A DNA stretch of 64,000 bases from Serinus canaria (lineage: Eukaryota > Chordata > Aves > Passeriformes > Fringillidae), in contig NC_066316.1 of assembly GCF_022539315.1 (NCBI RefSeq), positions 34,287,245 through 34,351,244 of the forward strand. The letters run 5' to 3'. A program made the position numbers and the translations under genes. Positions 24,101 to 34,100 of the stretch are shown one piece after another (positions within the stretch are counted from its first letter, which is position 1; every line of letters begins with the position of its first letter). Below the pieces are notes generated by a model. That model was not told the DNA's origin and ran no database searches. It was given only the letters and a program-made list of their open reading frames with translations.

Positions 24101-27100
24101 TCACCCTCTCACACTGATTTGTGACTAGCAAGCCCACAAGTTCAGGACTATTTTCTTAACCCCCTAGCTGCAGAACTCCCACTAAACTGAATGGAGTCAT
24201 TCAGCTGAGTGCCAAGGCATTTCAGCGCTTGAAAGTGAACACCAAAGCGTTTGCATACCTCCTGGTGTGCTGGCTGCTTTAATGGCAGAGGACAGACCTC
24301 CTCCTCCACTGCCCCTAAATCATGCCACTTTATTCCCTGGCTCCCCCAAGGATTCCTCTTCCATGCTCTTTTGTGTGGATGTTCATTCACAATTTAAACA
24401 TCACCAACTCGGTGACAATACCCCAACTAGGAACAAGCTGTTGGCACATTTCCACAGGTCTGCTCTGATAAAAGAGAATTCAGCTGGAGAACAGGGGACT
24501 CAGTTCTAAAGCTCTAAAACTGTCCTGAAATTAATGCCTTAGGTGACTTTATATTTTTTATTGGGCAATGCTTTATGCAGCTCTGGCTTCTTATGACTCA
24601 TAATCATAAAAAATCCATCCCCAAGTCCTTTCTTTCTGAGGAGATCTGTATGCATTCAGCCTCAGGCTGCTGAGATGAGTAGCACAGCCTTCCTGGTTTT
24701 AGTATTCTAATTTTCTCTAAAATTCTAAATTTCTCACATTTTCAGTAGGTATAGTGAAAGTTTTCTTCCTGTTCTCATGTAAAATATGGAATGTATGTTA
24801 TATGATATGTGAGATTTCCACTTGAGTTAATTTATAAATTAAGAGTTCTATTGTCATGACTGAGAGCACTCAGTGTGCACAGAATTAAGTGCACAAGGGA
24901 CAAATCTCATCCTGCCTACACATACCCAAGTTTCTCATAATCTCCTTTGATATGCTCTTGTAACTTTCTCTTGTATCTTCTTTGATAGTGTCTCATTAAT
25001 TAAGAATAAAGACTTATTAACATAGATAAAAAATTCCTACAGTTTCATGAAAGAATTTCATCCAGTTTTACGGGATGACAACTGAGCAGCTGCTGAGGTT
25101 AAAAAAAAAAATAAAATCCTATTTCCCACTTATGTACCAGAATTACAACGTGCTGTTTGCTGGAGAAAAAAATCTGCAACAAGTACAAGTAGCAATTCAG
25201 CTATTCCAGGAAATTCCTACTCATCCAGAATTAATCCTTCTCATAATATGGTATACCCATGGCAGACTACTGTAAACAAGTGCATCCAAATACATGAATG
25301 CAAAATTAAGATGACAGTTTGTTTTGGTCAGTTTCTCAAACCTCTTTTGCTGTCTACAGATTTTCACATGAAAAGGACATTATTTTTAGTAGCTGCTCAG
25401 TTGCTTGAGCTGATTTTTCCAGGAATGATGTAGTTAGGTAACATCGATTGGCTGTACCTATCTTAAACCTCCAAAAGTGCAGACCAGCAAGAACCGGCCC
25501 AGTGTATCAAGAAGTTAGAGTTAGAATTTTTATGTAAAGCAAGGTCAAGTAAACCCTCTTTCACAAAGGTAAAGTGAGTGCAAGTAGGTTTAAGATAATC
25601 TGAAGCTGGTACAAAGGGGATCTAATTTGCAAAAAAAGCCTTTTAAAATCTGTGAATTTTGTTGGTAAATGCAAGTGAGTTCCTGTATATACTATGGGGA
25701 GGAAAAAGGAATGAGAATTAAAGCAAGATGGGTTTACCTGCACTGATTGGATATCAAAACTATTTGGCCAACAGAGGGGGAGAGAGTTCCTGACACACTT
25801 GGGACGCACCAGTCAAATTGCTTAATATAAGGTTTGCATACATACAGTAGGGCTGTATGGGGTTTGGCACAAGTCTGAAGTCATTTCAGGAGATACAAAT
25901 TCAGGGGCAGGCTGAGAATGCTTCAAATGGCCAAAAGGCCTTTCAGTTCCCTCAGGGGGAAGAGCAGGAGATTTCATGCATCAATAGCTGGAGTTAAGGT
26001 GCCTTCCAAGGCTCAGTCCAGAGCAGCCACCACCTCCTGCAGTGGGCTCAGAGCTGCCCCGGGCTGAGCACACAAGCCCAGAACGAGAAGTGTCTCAAAA
26101 GCACAATTCCTGCCAAAGCTGGGGTGTGGCAGGGCCGGTGGCGATTACCAGGTGTGTAAAACGAGGGGCTGCTTCCCCTCTGCCCACTGCTGCTCAGCAG
26201 TCAGCGGTGGGGAGCAGGTACCTGACACCAGGAAGGATTCCCTCCAGCGGGGCAGTGACAGCGACCGGACACCATTGGAGAAGCTCCCGCGGTATCCGGA
26301 GTGCCCGGCGACTTTCTGGACAAGAACCTTCCCGCCCGTGTTGTCGATGACACCGCTGCAAGGAGGAAACAGAGTGTCTGAGGGGAGAAACGCCACAAAA
26401 GCCTTCAAAAAACCCCTTCTACAGTGCAAGAGGTATGAAGTGATTCCTTTCACCTCTGAACCAGGGCTGGTGGCGGGGCTGGGATGTCACTGCCAAGACT
26501 GCTGCTAAGAAATATTTGTGCTCCTTCCACGTAAAGAAGAGCAGTTTGTGGCAAAGTGCTGTCAGGATCTGTTTGCTCTTCCCACTGATCTGCTGGTCCT
26601 CTGTTTAAGCTTGACCTAGTTGCACACAAGAAAAAGCTACTGCCTTCTTTACAATTCCTGCAAGCTTGATTGAATGACTGAAGATACAGGCAGAGGTTCT
26701 CAGAGGAATTTCCAGGCCAAACACGTGACAGAATGTGTTTTCTTTGACTCTCAGTATGTGTTTTCTGCAAAAATCCAAGCATGTTTCTGACCTCAGCCCA
26801 GAGTAAACTGGACACAATATTGCTGGAAACTAGAAAACCTGCCAGACTCCAGGTGTGGTGCACATCAAATGGTGTTTAACACACACTGTAACATGTACCT
26901 CCAGACAAACAGAAATCCTTCAGTGCATGCAGCCTGCTCTGGCATCACTAGGACAGCAGGTCAACCGGGAAGCAGCTGCAGCTGCAAGGGAGTTGTAGGG
27001 CTGGCAGCAATGAGCAGGCAGGAAAATAAGTACTGGGCAGCAAACAGGATTTTGAGAAGTGTATTTTTCTTGTGGTGATTGTGAGAAGCTGCTGTTAAAA

Positions 27101-30100
27101 TAAATGTATGGAGAAGAAATTCACTGTCTGTGGAATTGCAAGGTAACAAAGCCAAAAAAAAAGCTGTCAAATAAGAAAAACTGAAGTCCTCACTCAAACA
27201 ATATAGCCAGCCAGGCTGCAGGGAGATTGCAGTTCTACCAGTAGTTTTAAACTTCCCTTTGGGACTAATTCTGCATGCCGAGACAATTCTCACTGTGCAC
27301 GAGTGTCTGAGGGAGGAATTTGGGGCTGCAAAGCCGTCCCCCGGCAGTGATGTCCGCAGCGAGGGCAGAGCCGCAGCCGGGAGGTGGCAGCGCTGCGCAC
27401 ACAGCACCTCAGCCTGGGCAGCGAGCAGTGCAGAGCCCGGGGGACAGTCCCAAAGCCTTAACCCTCCCACTTTGCCCGGGATCCCAGGTATTTCACAAAG
27501 CCAGGAGCACAGCATAGCTCAAATAACTCCAGACTAAGGCAAGTTGTCAATCAGGCTTTAGAAGTTCTTGCTGCATTTTTAGCTGGATGCATCCTGCCTG
27601 TGCATCCCCGCTCCAGCTGCAGGGTGTTCTGGTTGTGCAGTTATTCGCCATTAGAATTTTATGCACATTTTTGCATGGCTAATAAAACTCTGAAAAACTT
27701 TTGCTACAAAATTTATGTTACTCATTTCCTTGTGCAGTGTCCTTTTATGTAGCAGGAAAGCACATTGCTCAGCCTTTGAAGTCAGGGACAATTAAATCCA
27801 AACCCAGAGAACCAAACCAATCCCAGAAGTATGTGAGTTATATGTATTCATCACTGGTGATTTGTCTATTTTTTCTGAAGATTTATTAGTAGTAGCAGCT
27901 CCATCTCTGTCTTCCACTTGAATAATAATAGTACAATAGTAATTTGTTATGCATGAATGAGAGATCTGGAAATCTCAAGACACTTCTCCAAAGGTTGAGA
28001 AACTTCTTCAAATACAACTAATTTCTATAGGAATACAGGATTGACAGCACCTTGTAAGAATGGATCCATTCCATCACACATGGAATTTCTCTCAGGTTTT
28101 CTACAGCAGCCTGCAATCAAACCTACAAGTGGGAACTGTAAAGAATTTGAAAAGTCCAAGTTCCCTGCACTGAAATGAGAGTTTTGTCAGAGTGCCTCAC
28201 TCATTTCAACTCACTCACCTGTGAATTGCAGCGTTGCAGACACTGGAGAAAGAAGCATAAATGTCTGTGCCATAGACACGGTGTTTTACATCTTGACATC
28301 CAGGAGGGCATTTTGCAATGAATTCTGGATTGATTATCTTCCCTGCCTTGACATCACAGTCAATCTGGGGTACATCTGTGAGTGCAAAATCTTGGTAAAG
28401 TCAGACTGAATGCTTTCATGGCTGAGAGATCTTGTCATGAAACAGTGAGTAACTGAGTGACAGGGATGCCCTCCTCCCAAGCCTTCACATCAATGGTTTT
28501 GGGACACAAGACATCTGTGTCTTCTCCATCTACAACATAACACATAATAACCCCTATACCAAGGGACGTGGCAGTAACTCAGGACAGAATAAGGAAGCCT
28601 GTGGGTATTTCTGACCTTCAGTGTTTGCTTCTCTGAAGGAAATATCTGGTATGACACTTAGCTGGAGAGAGAAAGAAATGTAGTCACCCAGCCTGTGGTT
28701 AACACGTGGGAAGGAGGGGGTGGGGATGCTTCCCAAGCCTCCCACTGAGCTCATGTAGCTCCATTCCATCTTTATGTCAGGCTGAAGTCACAGCCCATTA
28801 TCTTGCCCTTAATTTTTAAAACTTTCTGCTGGGTACAATTTACTTTGAACAAGGGATTTAAGTGTGCATTTGTAACCTCGCAGCAGGCTTGTTTGTCAGC
28901 TACATGAGCAAAATAACCCGTGGGCAGAAATGCTGCTGCAGCAGAATAGCTGAACGTTAAACACCCGAGTGCACAGAGATGCACCAGTTGTCTCACACCA
29001 ATCAGCTACGAGTGCTTTGTGTACATCTGGTCCATTTCATGTATTTATTTCTCTCTCTCTCTCTCTTTGAAAACCTTAGTGCTTGCTTTGGTCCTTGTGT
29101 AGTACCTAATGACCTGCAAAGACACATTTCAGCAGTGAATTACAAACTTCTCCCTCTATAAATGTTAAGTGGAACACACTTTACTCAGTGATTTGTTTTC
29201 AATAAAAGAATCTTTTAGCTAACATGTAATGCCATTGACTCTAGACAATTGTGAAGAGTCACCAGAATAAAATCTCACTTTGCACCTTTCTTATGCACTG
29301 GACATGTCTGCTGGAAAACAGCCAAAAATTCTACTGAGACCACTTACATAACTTAGCCTTTTTTGTCTTCTTTGTGGCTTCCTTGGCTGTGTGTGTACAT
29401 GTCAGAAACACACCTAGAACAAATAAACATAGTATCAGGAAAAAGGTGGCCTATCAACATCAGTCACCACAAGCTCCTCTGCATGAGATTTCTCAAATTT
29501 GAATCAAGAGGGTGAAAACCTAAAATAGGAATATTCTCAGCCACATTTAGGTTTCTACTTGGTGGCTAACTTTGCAGTCAAGATGGCATCTGCTGTGGGG
29601 AAGTTCTATGAAGGGGATTGAAGATCACTTCAGTTCACACATTCATCTATGCAACTCAGTATCTAAAGATGCCATGGAGTCCATGTGGTCCAGAAAACCA
29701 CAAAAATATTTCCACAAGCAGTGGGAACTCTTTGTAATTGGTGCAATATGGATGCTAATGAAACAATGTGCTCTGTGCATAAAGCTGGGAATTTTGGGAG
29801 GCAAAAATTCTTCTTAATAACCATTTGGAAAGGTTATTCTCTAATTTTGTGTAGTGACATTTCACTCACTGGTGGCAGCAGGTGAGGGATACTGGGCAGT
29901 GTTACAGACTGTGTGAGGTTCAAGGGTGGTGTGTCCCAGCAAGGGCATCCATTTTCTTCAGTAAGCAGGTTTATAATTTGAAAAGTGTAAAATATGCTCT
30001 TACATTAAAAGACACATCCCAATATATGCATGTAGCTTACCATGTTATGTTGACTTGCTAAGTGATGACATATAAAATCTTTTTATTCTCTGTGCTCATC

Positions 30101-31188
30101 TTATAAGCATTGTATTATGGGTAATTGATAGCTTCATTACAAATATCTTGACTTTCCTATTCACCTTTCCCTTCTCCTTCCCTTTCAAAGGGAATTGAAA
30201 CTCTCTATGATGTGTCAGCTGATCCTTTTATCCTTTGTTAAACTAATCTTACTAGAATGTGCAACAGAAGCAATTTCCTTCTTTTGTGCTCTTCTCCCCC
30301 TAGACTGATTGCAGAGAGTTTATAGACTTAATCACACCTAGAGCTTGCTCAAAAGTGACAGCAGTCTCTCACTGTCTGAAGTGTCAGTGCACAGGTGCAG
30401 TATTTGGGCCTTTTGCCACTGGTGCAGTTGTGTAACCATGGCAAATTTGTAGTTAGTTTAAAAAAAAGGAATGCATGACTGGAAAATAAAGTGCAATATC
30501 TCAACTACTGGGAATGCTGCAGCACAATCTAATGTGGGGAAAGTAATTTATGTAGAAGAACTACTTAGAATGCTGTAATTTGAACTAAGAACAACTGTCC
30601 TGACAGACTTGAGGATAACAGCTAGAGGGAATATTGCCTGGGAATGTCACAACAAGAGTGTTCATGTAAGATGAATTGCAAGTTCTGGAGTTTCTACATG
30701 TTCCTAAAAAGTGAGATCCTGTCTGACTTGCCAGGGGAAAGAGAAGAGGACACATTTATAACCTTTTGGTACCATCTTATTTATGGAAAGAAGAAGAAAA
30801 GGGAGAATTGAAACAGCTGATTTTTCTTTGGAGGGAATCTTTACATTGCAGACACTTTTCAGGCCCACCTGAGATGGACTGCATGGAGCTGGTCACGTAC
30901 TGGGGAGATCTCTGCAAGTAATTAATATGTTTTTCTATGCCAAAGCCATGAAGTTTTTATAGCCTGTTTCTGAAAATCTCTGCCAAGTCTTACACCCGCC
31001 ACTGAGAGCTTCATCAGCCGTGGAGTCCAAAGGGAAGAGAATTAGTCAGTGGCCACTGGGCATCCAGGATGGGATAAACTACATAAACTACAAATTGCAG
31101 CCCATCAACTGTACTTACCCAAGAAGGTTGCAATGGCTGTGGCCTTCATGGTGAGTAAAGCAAAACCTGGATGTGTCGCTAAGGAGCA
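6114..31188 (-). CDS. VIT: VIT (vitrin), 5' portion of gene, nine coding exons
   Basis: Vitrin is a secreted extracellular-matrix protein of the cochlin/matrilin group: signal peptide, LCCL domain, low-complexity linker, then two von Willebrand A domains. Seen here: a start exon, a lysine-rich segment, a complete LCCL domain with four cysteines (residues 39, 55, 59, 79 of my assembly) and a Ser/Thr/Pro/Lys-rich linker. Joined exons are 31149-31119, 29413-29348, 28375-28219, 26355-26222, 21746-21669, 18418-18338, 16601-16398, 15890-15840 and 6161-6114. All junctions keep frame and give about 283 residues. The assignment follows close agreement with the remembered mammalian vitrin N-terminus, including VTYP then SSSKS after the LCCL domain. 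Cochlin lacks this linker. The vWA exons were not found and should lie left of the window. The promoter and non-coding first exon were not located. Gene identity is very likely; the last exon is the least certain. Confidence 0.93.
6758..6824 (+). repeat. Dispersed repeat copy A, unclassified
   Basis: About 67 bases, ending aagctgcacagagctggt, align with a segment at 9959-10025. By eye roughly three quarters of positions match, with a small gap and an identical 18-base end. It is probably a fragment of an old interspersed element whose family I cannot name. Confidence 0.5.
9959..10025 (+). repeat. Dispersed repeat copy B, unclassified
   Basis: This matches copy A at 6758-6824 in the same orientation about 3.2 kb away. 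Shared landmarks are a ctgggaa block, actgaagac, and the identical end aagctgcacagagctggt. The flanks do not match, which favours an interspersed element over a large duplication. Confidence 0.5.
14524..14599. repeat. T/G-rich low-complexity tract
   Basis: Runs of T broken by G, including ttggttggttttttggtttt and ttgttttgtttggggtttg. It lies in a VIT intron and may be the decayed A-rich tail of a minus-strand retroposon. Confidence 0.6.
15840..15890 (-). CDS. VIT: VIT small linker exon
   Basis: The 51-base, phase 1-1 exon has acceptor cttatttttag|GTT and donor GCAGCAA|gtaagtatgg, a near-consensus donor. With the carried base it encodes G, then [16 protein letters not shown], then the first base of a Thr codon. 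It lies only about 500 bases downstream of the Thr/Pro-rich exon and fits its phase exactly. No domain is visible. Confidence 0.75.
16398..16601 (-). CDS. VIT: VIT linker exon, Thr/Pro-rich mucin-like
   Basis: The 204-base, phase 1-1 exon has acceptor caatgttcctacag|GGC and donor GATATGG|gtcagtag. It encodes about residues 184 to 250. It starts [13 protein letters not shown], has a middle built of Thr/Pro/Ala/Arg ([13 protein letters not shown] is typical), and ends PGLHRVRDM. Such sequence is usually heavily O-glycosylated and extended. It lies where mammalian vitrin has its Thr/Pro/Ser-rich linker. The donor is only fair (gtcagt), but it is the one that keeps frame; reading on gives TAG at once. 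The exon is a GC-rich island in AT-rich intron. Confidence 0.82.
16602..18337. other. VIT intron, no recognised features
   Basis: Canonical intron (gt at 18337-18336, ag at 16603-16602 on the minus strand). No repeat or exon was recognised. Confidence 0.7.
18338..18418 (-). CDS. VIT: VIT linker exon, Lys/Ser/Thr-rich
   Basis: The 81-base, phase 1-1 exon has acceptor ttttgcttcag|AGC and donor GATCAAG|gtaaggg. It encodes about residues 157 to 182 (beginning [12 protein letters not shown] and ending EKASDQ). No globular domain is visible; it is a charged, probably disordered linker. The support is two good splice sites, matching phase on both sides and an open frame. Linker sequence diverges fast in this family, so similarity to mammalian vitrin is not obvious here. 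Confidence 0.82.
18419..21668 (-). other. VIT: VIT GC-AG intron
   Basis: On the minus strand this intron begins gcaagtat at 21668 and ends ttttgcttcag at 18419. It contains a plus-strand CR1 fragment (about 20.4-20.78 kb). Confidence 0.85.
20400..20778 (+). mobile_element. CR1 LINE 3' fragment
   Basis: This is the 3' end of a chicken-repeat-1 non-LTR retrotransposon. The frame at 20404-20739 keeps family landmarks of the ORF2 C-terminus: [38 protein letters not shown] and LPSLEIFE. The copy is 5'-truncated as usual for CR1 and shows an internal deletion between the KGGC and GNGF landmarks. The 3' end is a decayed version of the family's tail (ctgaccacagtgatttatgtttctgtg). It is a dead copy inside a VIT intron, in the opposite orientation to the gene. 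Confidence 0.88.
21669..21746 (-). CDS. VIT: VIT linker exon with GC splice donor
   Basis: The 78-base, phase 1-1 exon follows acceptor tattttttgtag|AGG. It encodes about residues 131 to 155, including [11 protein letters not shown] and [11 protein letters not shown], closely matching the mammalian vitrin segment after the LCCL domain. The donor is AAATCAG|gcaagtat, so the intron begins with GC instead of GT. The bases around it match the known GC-AG donor class, and the frame continues into the next exon. The segment is Ser/Lys-rich and probably disordered. Confidence 0.93.
22892..23209 (+). mobile_element. Probable solo LTR of an endogenous retrovirus
   Basis: The segment begins with TG (tgtcagg) and ends with CA (ggcatca). 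It has an octamer-like atgcaaat at 23031-23038 and a polyadenylation signal aataaa at 23144-23149, about 60 bases before the end. This layout and the wording around gcctttaataaaaaacaccc resemble avian ERVL-type LTRs as I remember them. No internal viral genes are present on either side, so it would be a solo LTR. I could not find a clean target-site duplication, and the left boundary is uncertain. Confidence 0.5.
23144..23149 (+). promoter_or_regulatory. Polyadenylation signal in the LTR-like segment
   Basis: The hexamer aataaa is placed as expected for the R region of a retroviral LTR. It is antisense to VIT, so it should not affect VIT processing. Confidence 0.4.
26222..26355 (-). CDS. VIT: VIT exon: second half of LCCL domain
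   Basis: The 134-base exon has acceptor ctccttgcag|CGG and donor GTGTCAG|gtacctg. It enters in phase 2, completing the Ser codon of HSGVI, and leaves in phase 1. It encodes about residues 86 to 129, including [25 protein letters not shown] and [11 protein letters not shown], the conserved second half of the LCCL fold. Base composition is clearly GC-richer than the surrounding intron, as expected of a constrained exon. No in-frame stop or indel is present. Confidence 0.97.
26356..28218. other. VIT intron splitting the LCCL domain
   Basis: Canonical intron in phase 2. It contains a GC- and CpG-rich patch at about 27.31-27.49 kb that stands out from AT-rich surroundings. Open frames here overlap on both strands and look non-coding. 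Confidence 0.7.
28219..28375 (-). CDS. VIT: VIT exon: first half of LCCL domain
   Basis: The 157-base exon has acceptor ttgcactcacag|ATG and donor CACAG|gtgagtga, entering in phase 1 and leaving in phase 2. It encodes residues about 33 to 84, starting [14 protein letters not shown] and ending with the LCCL signature [13 protein letters not shown]. All four domain cysteines lie here (IDC, KCPPGC and SSVC). LCCL is a small disulphide-bonded module found in cochlin, vitrin, DCBLD and Limulus factor C. The agreement with vitrin is close and continuous, which makes this the strongest single piece of evidence for the gene. Confidence 0.97.
28376..29347. other. VIT intron, short CT repeat
   Basis: Canonical GT-AG intron of 972 bases. 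The only distinct element is a (CT)8 run at 29051-29066. Confidence 0.75.
29051..29066. repeat. (CT)n microsatellite
   Basis: Eight perfect ct units within a VIT intron. Confidence 0.85.
29348..29413 (-). CDS. VIT: VIT exon: signal-peptide end and basic segment
   Basis: The 66-base exon sits between acceptor atttgttctag|GTG and donor TTAT|gtaagtgg, phase 1 at both ends. Joined to the start exon it completes a typical signal peptide with hydrophobic core AIATFLGVFLTC and a likely cleavage after THTA (around residue 20). The mature N-terminus then reads [12 protein letters not shown], very lysine-rich, as in mammalian vitrin. A basic segment like this could bind acidic glycosaminoglycans; that is inference. 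A second AG closer to the coding part (after acacacac) would delete the hydrophobic residues, so I prefer the outer one. Confidence 0.88.
29414..31118. other. VIT intron after the start exon
   Basis: Canonical intron of about 1.7 kb (gtaagtac ... tttgttctag on the minus strand). No repeat or exon was recognised. Confidence 0.75.
31119..31188 (-). CDS. VIT: VIT exon with start codon and signal-peptide start
   Basis: Read on the minus strand, a pyrimidine-rich acceptor (ctcttttccttttcag) precedes 39 bases of apparent 5' UTR. The ATG at 31149-31147 follows, with A at -3. The coding part reads [10 protein letters not shown] plus one base and ends at a strong donor, GG|gtaagtac. The acceptor implies at least one upstream exon. 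The frame is open from the acceptor to this ATG, so a start in an earlier exon cannot be excluded; some mammalian vitrin models begin several residues upstream of the matching MKA. Confidence 0.9.
31150..31188 (-). other. VIT: VIT 5' UTR part of start exon
   Basis: These 39 bases lie between the acceptor and the ATG. They contain no other ATG and no in-frame stop. They are untranslated if the ATG at 31149 is the true start, but would code for 13 residues if an upstream exon supplies an in-frame start. Confidence 0.6.
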
Positions 31189-34100
31189 CTGAAAAGGAAA
31201 AGAGGAATACATCAGGCTGCATTGGAGGTGTTGCAGATGACACTGGAATGGTGGGGGCAGAGGGACTGTGTGCTCTTCTTTAACCTTTCACAGTCCTCAC
31301 ATGCTGCATCCTCTTATGACACTTTTTAGAGTAACTGATATCCCCAGAGGAGGTGGTGCTTGGGCTATCACACTCCCATGGACAAATTTTTACTTCTCTC
31401 CAAAATTTGTCTTTTGCTCCAGAAACCAAGATTTCACATACTTATTTCAGAAGCCAGTGTCAGAAGAGGGCATGATGGGCATGGGCATGTTCTGACATCT
31501 ATTCAAATCTGTTCACTGCTCTTCTGAGAAATAATCACAGCATCGTCCTTTCTGCACATCAAAGCACACCAGGTAATCTCACATGGATATGGGGAACATA
31601 AATCCATTTTCTCCTGAAAGGTGTTGCGTGAAGTATTTTGCAATTGTTCCATCATTTGTGAGCCAAATTACTGGTTTCTTTCATTTTCTGAGGATGTGTA
31701 TGTGTATACTTGTATGTGAGAACCTGAGATTAAGAGGATTCTGTCAGAACATCTGGAAAACATTTATTCTGGGTCTGCATACATGGTTCATGACCCCTGC
31801 CATCCCTGAAGCTCTTGGCCAGGCTACAGGAATTCCAGCTTATCAGAGATAATCCCTCTCAGCCCCTCCTGAGCATCACCTGCTGCTTTTGCTATTATGT
31901 CATGATTGTTGAGGGAATCCTGTGTGGGGCACTCATAGTTAATCAAAGTCATTAAAGTACTACATAATGTTTGACAAATAGAGCAAAAAGTCTGAAAGGG
32001 AGAATACGTTTGTCTGTTGTACAGGGAGAATATCAAGGATCAAAATAAACTTGATCTTCAGAGAAACATTACATGCTTACAAGTGGAAATATTTGTTTTT
32101 AAAAAAAGAGCTAGCTATCCAGAAAGAAAATAGGAATGTTAAATAAGAATGCTAAAACTGGTTATGACCAGGGAAAGCAAGATATCCTCTTCCTGGAAAA
32201 ATGGCAGATTTCATCTGATTTCACATGGCAATTCATAGACTCAGAAGCAGGGCTTTGGTACCCCTAGAAAGAAATTTAGAGAACAAGGCACATACAGGGG
32301 AGTAAGAGGGGAAAAAAAAAATCTGCATTCTGTCTTCATATAAAATGTTTCTATATTTTTACTTTAATTGCTCTTCTTTTTCAAGCAAGCCACATGCTAT
32401 GAATGAGGAGGACTAAAATAGTATGCTAATCTAAACTGAGTTCAGCCACTTCTGGGTCTACATAATTTATAACTCTATTCACAGAGAGCACATCCACCTC
32501 TTATTTTTGCTCCTGTGCTACAGCTGGAGAACTTCAAGTGCCAGGATATACTAACAGTGTCACTTCCTAACAGCACAATGTCTTTCCTTGGTGATCTCCC
32601 TGAGGAAGTTTCCTGCTAGGCTGCTGAAGCTGAAGGTGGCAGAGGTTTCTCAGAAGCCACTGAACTGAATCTGGGGGATATGAAAAGTGGCTCAACACAG
32701 TCACTGTGTCTTTCTGAAGAACGATGGGCGGTGCAGTGGGGGTGACACCCCAGGCTGTAAAAGCCAGATCAGCACGAGCAGTTAAGTGGTGATATTCTGC
32801 TCTCATGGTTAGTTTCTATTAAAAAGAGTTGCCTGTCTTTTGGGTCAAAAATCCATTTTAAGCATTTACTGAAGTTTATTTCTACTGTGAAGCTGTTAAA
32901 AGAAATAGCACCAAGATGTAGAAGGGTGCTCAGAGAAACTTAGCTCAGATGTTTTTCTTCTCCCCTTTATGTTTCAACCCACTGACACATCAGAGGTATC
33001 AAACAATTGCTCTCCTTCAATGAATTCTCACTTTAGGTCAATCACAGAAAAGGAAGAGGCAGAATAAGAGTTGCAATTCATTTGCAGAACTACCATGCAC
33101 CTTTAAAGATTCTACCAACACTGGCTTAAAACTTTGCAAAAGGCATCTTAATATGATCATTCCCAAAATTTGCAGTGAATAAATTCAGCATTGGCATTTT
33201 TATTTAAAGTCAAAGAGATCTGTTTGACTTTTTCCTCACGGTATTTGGCTTGGTGCTGAGATGTTTTTCATCACCAGTTTAATTACAGTAGAAGAGGTCT
33301 GAGATGGTCAAGCATCCATGTAAAATCTGGATTCATGGGTGGGCTTCTGTGTGTGGAGTGGGGAGAGTCCAACGCTGCCTAACTTTTCTTACAAAAAGGT
33401 GTGACCACTTCTATCACCAGGGCTGCACAAGACTTCCCACTGCTTCCTGAAGGCCCTGCTGTCCCCAGGGCATGGCCAGCCCCGCCAGGAGCCATCCCAG
33501 TCCTCTAGGGTGTCAGTCCTCTAGGCTTGGCTGCAGTTGCTTTCTCTGCCTAGTTGGCTGGTGGGCATTTCTCTTCAAGGCAACAGAAAGTGGGCTTTTG
33601 TTCCTAAATTATTATGAGTTCACTGTGGAAAGAAGCCAATAAATCTAAAAGGATTTAAGACTTCAAGCCTGTCAGGGGTTCAGCAGAGTTCAGCAGATCC
33701 CTTGGCCTGCAATAACAGATGTTTATCAATAAGAAAGATACTGGAAGCATTTAGACAAGGCTGTTAGATTTACTTAACAGCTTTGTTGTCACAGCTAAAC
33801 AGAAAAACATTTTATTGTGGACTCTGTGTCTTTGGTGGTGCTGGTATCCTCACAGAAATAAATTATAATAGTAAAGAAACTTGGTTCTGCCACCGTAATG
33901 ATTTCTGTGTTAGGCACTGGCATATCAGGAGAAATGCTCAGACATCCTGTGACACAGCTCTGGTGACAGTATTCCAGGGGGTGGTCCTGGCCTTCGGGCC
34001 TTGGGCTGTCACATGGGGAATGCACAGGAGGATTTACTCTGCTGACTGTTAAGTATCAGGCATAGGAGCTCCAGGCTTTCTGTAGTGGGAAGTCTGTGTG

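Larger units (their letters stand above)
21747..26221. other. VIT intron with probable solo LTR
   Basis: Canonical GT-AG intron of about 4.5 kb. Apart from the LTR-like segment at about 22.89-23.21 kb, no feature was recognised. Confidence 0.7.
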
